Made by a program: the position numbers and the translations under genes. A model generated the notes under the pieces. The model searched no databases and had not been told where the DNA came from. It saw only the letters and a program-made list of their open reading frames with translations. From positions 1-29,593 of IMG/VR virus record IMGVR_UViG_3300037285_000192: DNA of 29,593 bases. One strand, 5' to 3'. Within the stretch, counting starts at the first letter, position 1; each line of letters begins with the position of its first letter. The DNA is from a virus. Of the stretch, positions 29,178 to 29,593 are shown in pieces.

Positions 29178-29593
29178 TTAAGCTAATTTAAGTGTTCCTA
29201 GAATTGTACTTACATCGCTTCCGTCGGTTCTGATTCCAAAGAAACAATGCTGTTCTGCTGTCTCCGCTAGAAATACTGAAGGCACGTTTAAAGTTCCACC
29301 AGATTCTGCTGAAAAGGTTACTTGACCAGTGCCACCTTGTTTACCTTGAAACTCTAAGTTAGCAGGTAGTCCGTTAGGTACTACAACGGTACAAGCATTA
29401 GAGAAGATTAAGAACTTATCTACATCGGTAGCTAATAGAATGTAACTAGATGCTGAAATTGGTCTGTTGGTTCTTGCTGTAAGATCTTCGCCTGCAGGTC
29501 CTGTCTCTCCTTGTATTCCTTGTGGTCCAGCCTCACCTGTATCTCCTTTTTCACCTTTAATAAACGCATAGTAATCTGCAAGTGAAGAAAAAT
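29178..29593 (-). CDS. Collagen-like tail fibre, N-terminus outside window
   Basis: The visible 138 residues (frame open to the window edge) begin FSSLADYYAFIKG, continue with Gly-x-y triplets (GEKGDTGEAGPQGIQGETGP), and then a C-terminal globular domain (about 34-138) rich in beta strands (ASSYILLATDVDKFLIFSN). Collagen-like stretches form triple helices in phage fibres. The start lies beyond 29593, unless the ends join. Confidence 0.85.
   Translation of the reverse strand, partial: FSSLADYYAFIKGEKGDTGEAGPQGIQGETGPAGEDLTARTNRPISASSYILLATDVDKFLIFSNACTVVVPNGLPANLEFQGKQGGTGQVTFSAESGGTLNVPSVFLAETAEQHCFFGIRTDGSDVSTILGTLKLA

Noticed and set aside
1-29593. CRISPR array, rRNA or insertion sequence
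   Set aside because: I saw no regularly spaced repeats, no rRNA-like stretch and no transposase; the repeats present are iterons, arm sites, promoter boxes or short coding repeats.

Overview
The window is almost entirely one temperate siphophage (long, non-contractile tail) of an AT-rich member of the Bacteroidota, most likely a flavobacterium. The host call rests on Bacteroidota-type promoters (-7 box TAnnTTTG, once with a TTG box exactly 19 nt upstream), a DUF4468-like lipoprotein, an integrase of the type common in that phylum, and the lack of any need for strong Shine-Dalgarno sites. No host housekeeping gene is visible.

Layout. Nearly everything reads on the minus strand, so transcription runs from high to low coordinates. 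29593-25036 holds a collagen-like fibre, a LamG adhesin, small tail-region proteins, and the lysis genes (holin, amidase, spanin-like protein). 25005-24232 is a two-gene accessory unit with its own promoter and palindromic operator. 24228-23992 is an attP-like site: a tRNA-Met 3' half flanked by paired arm repeats. 23988-22804 is the integrase. 21680-22800 is the only plus-strand block: a LexA/CI-like repressor and a lipoprotein. 21576-16788 is the early operon: many small overlapping genes, a replication initiator with internal iterons, and a DnaB helicase. 16786-14166 carries an HNH nuclease and both terminase subunits. 14182-11113 is a block of small accessory genes lying between terminase and portal. 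10958-1 is the HK97-type head module (portal, protease, capsid, connectors) followed by the tail module (tube, G/GT chaperones, tape measure, tail protein).

How it works together. The repressor controls a divergent operator region. Lysogeny uses the integrase at a tRNA. Early genes replicate the genome from a likely origin inside the initiator gene. Terminase and HNH package it. Two near-identical late promoters, before the portal and before the tape measure, each sit beside a terminator and probably form a phage-specific late switch. A -1 frameshift makes the tail chaperone fusion.

The attachment site has phage DNA and matching repeats on both sides. The lysis and tail-fibre genes lie beyond it. 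The sequence is therefore better explained as an excised, circular or circularly permuted phage genome than as an integrated prophage cut at its edge. The two window ends are frame-compatible. Most noteworthy are the duplicated late-promoter module, two genes each split by one in-frame TAA, the intact frameshift signal, and a possible ADP-ribosyltransferase-like/Xre pair beside attP.
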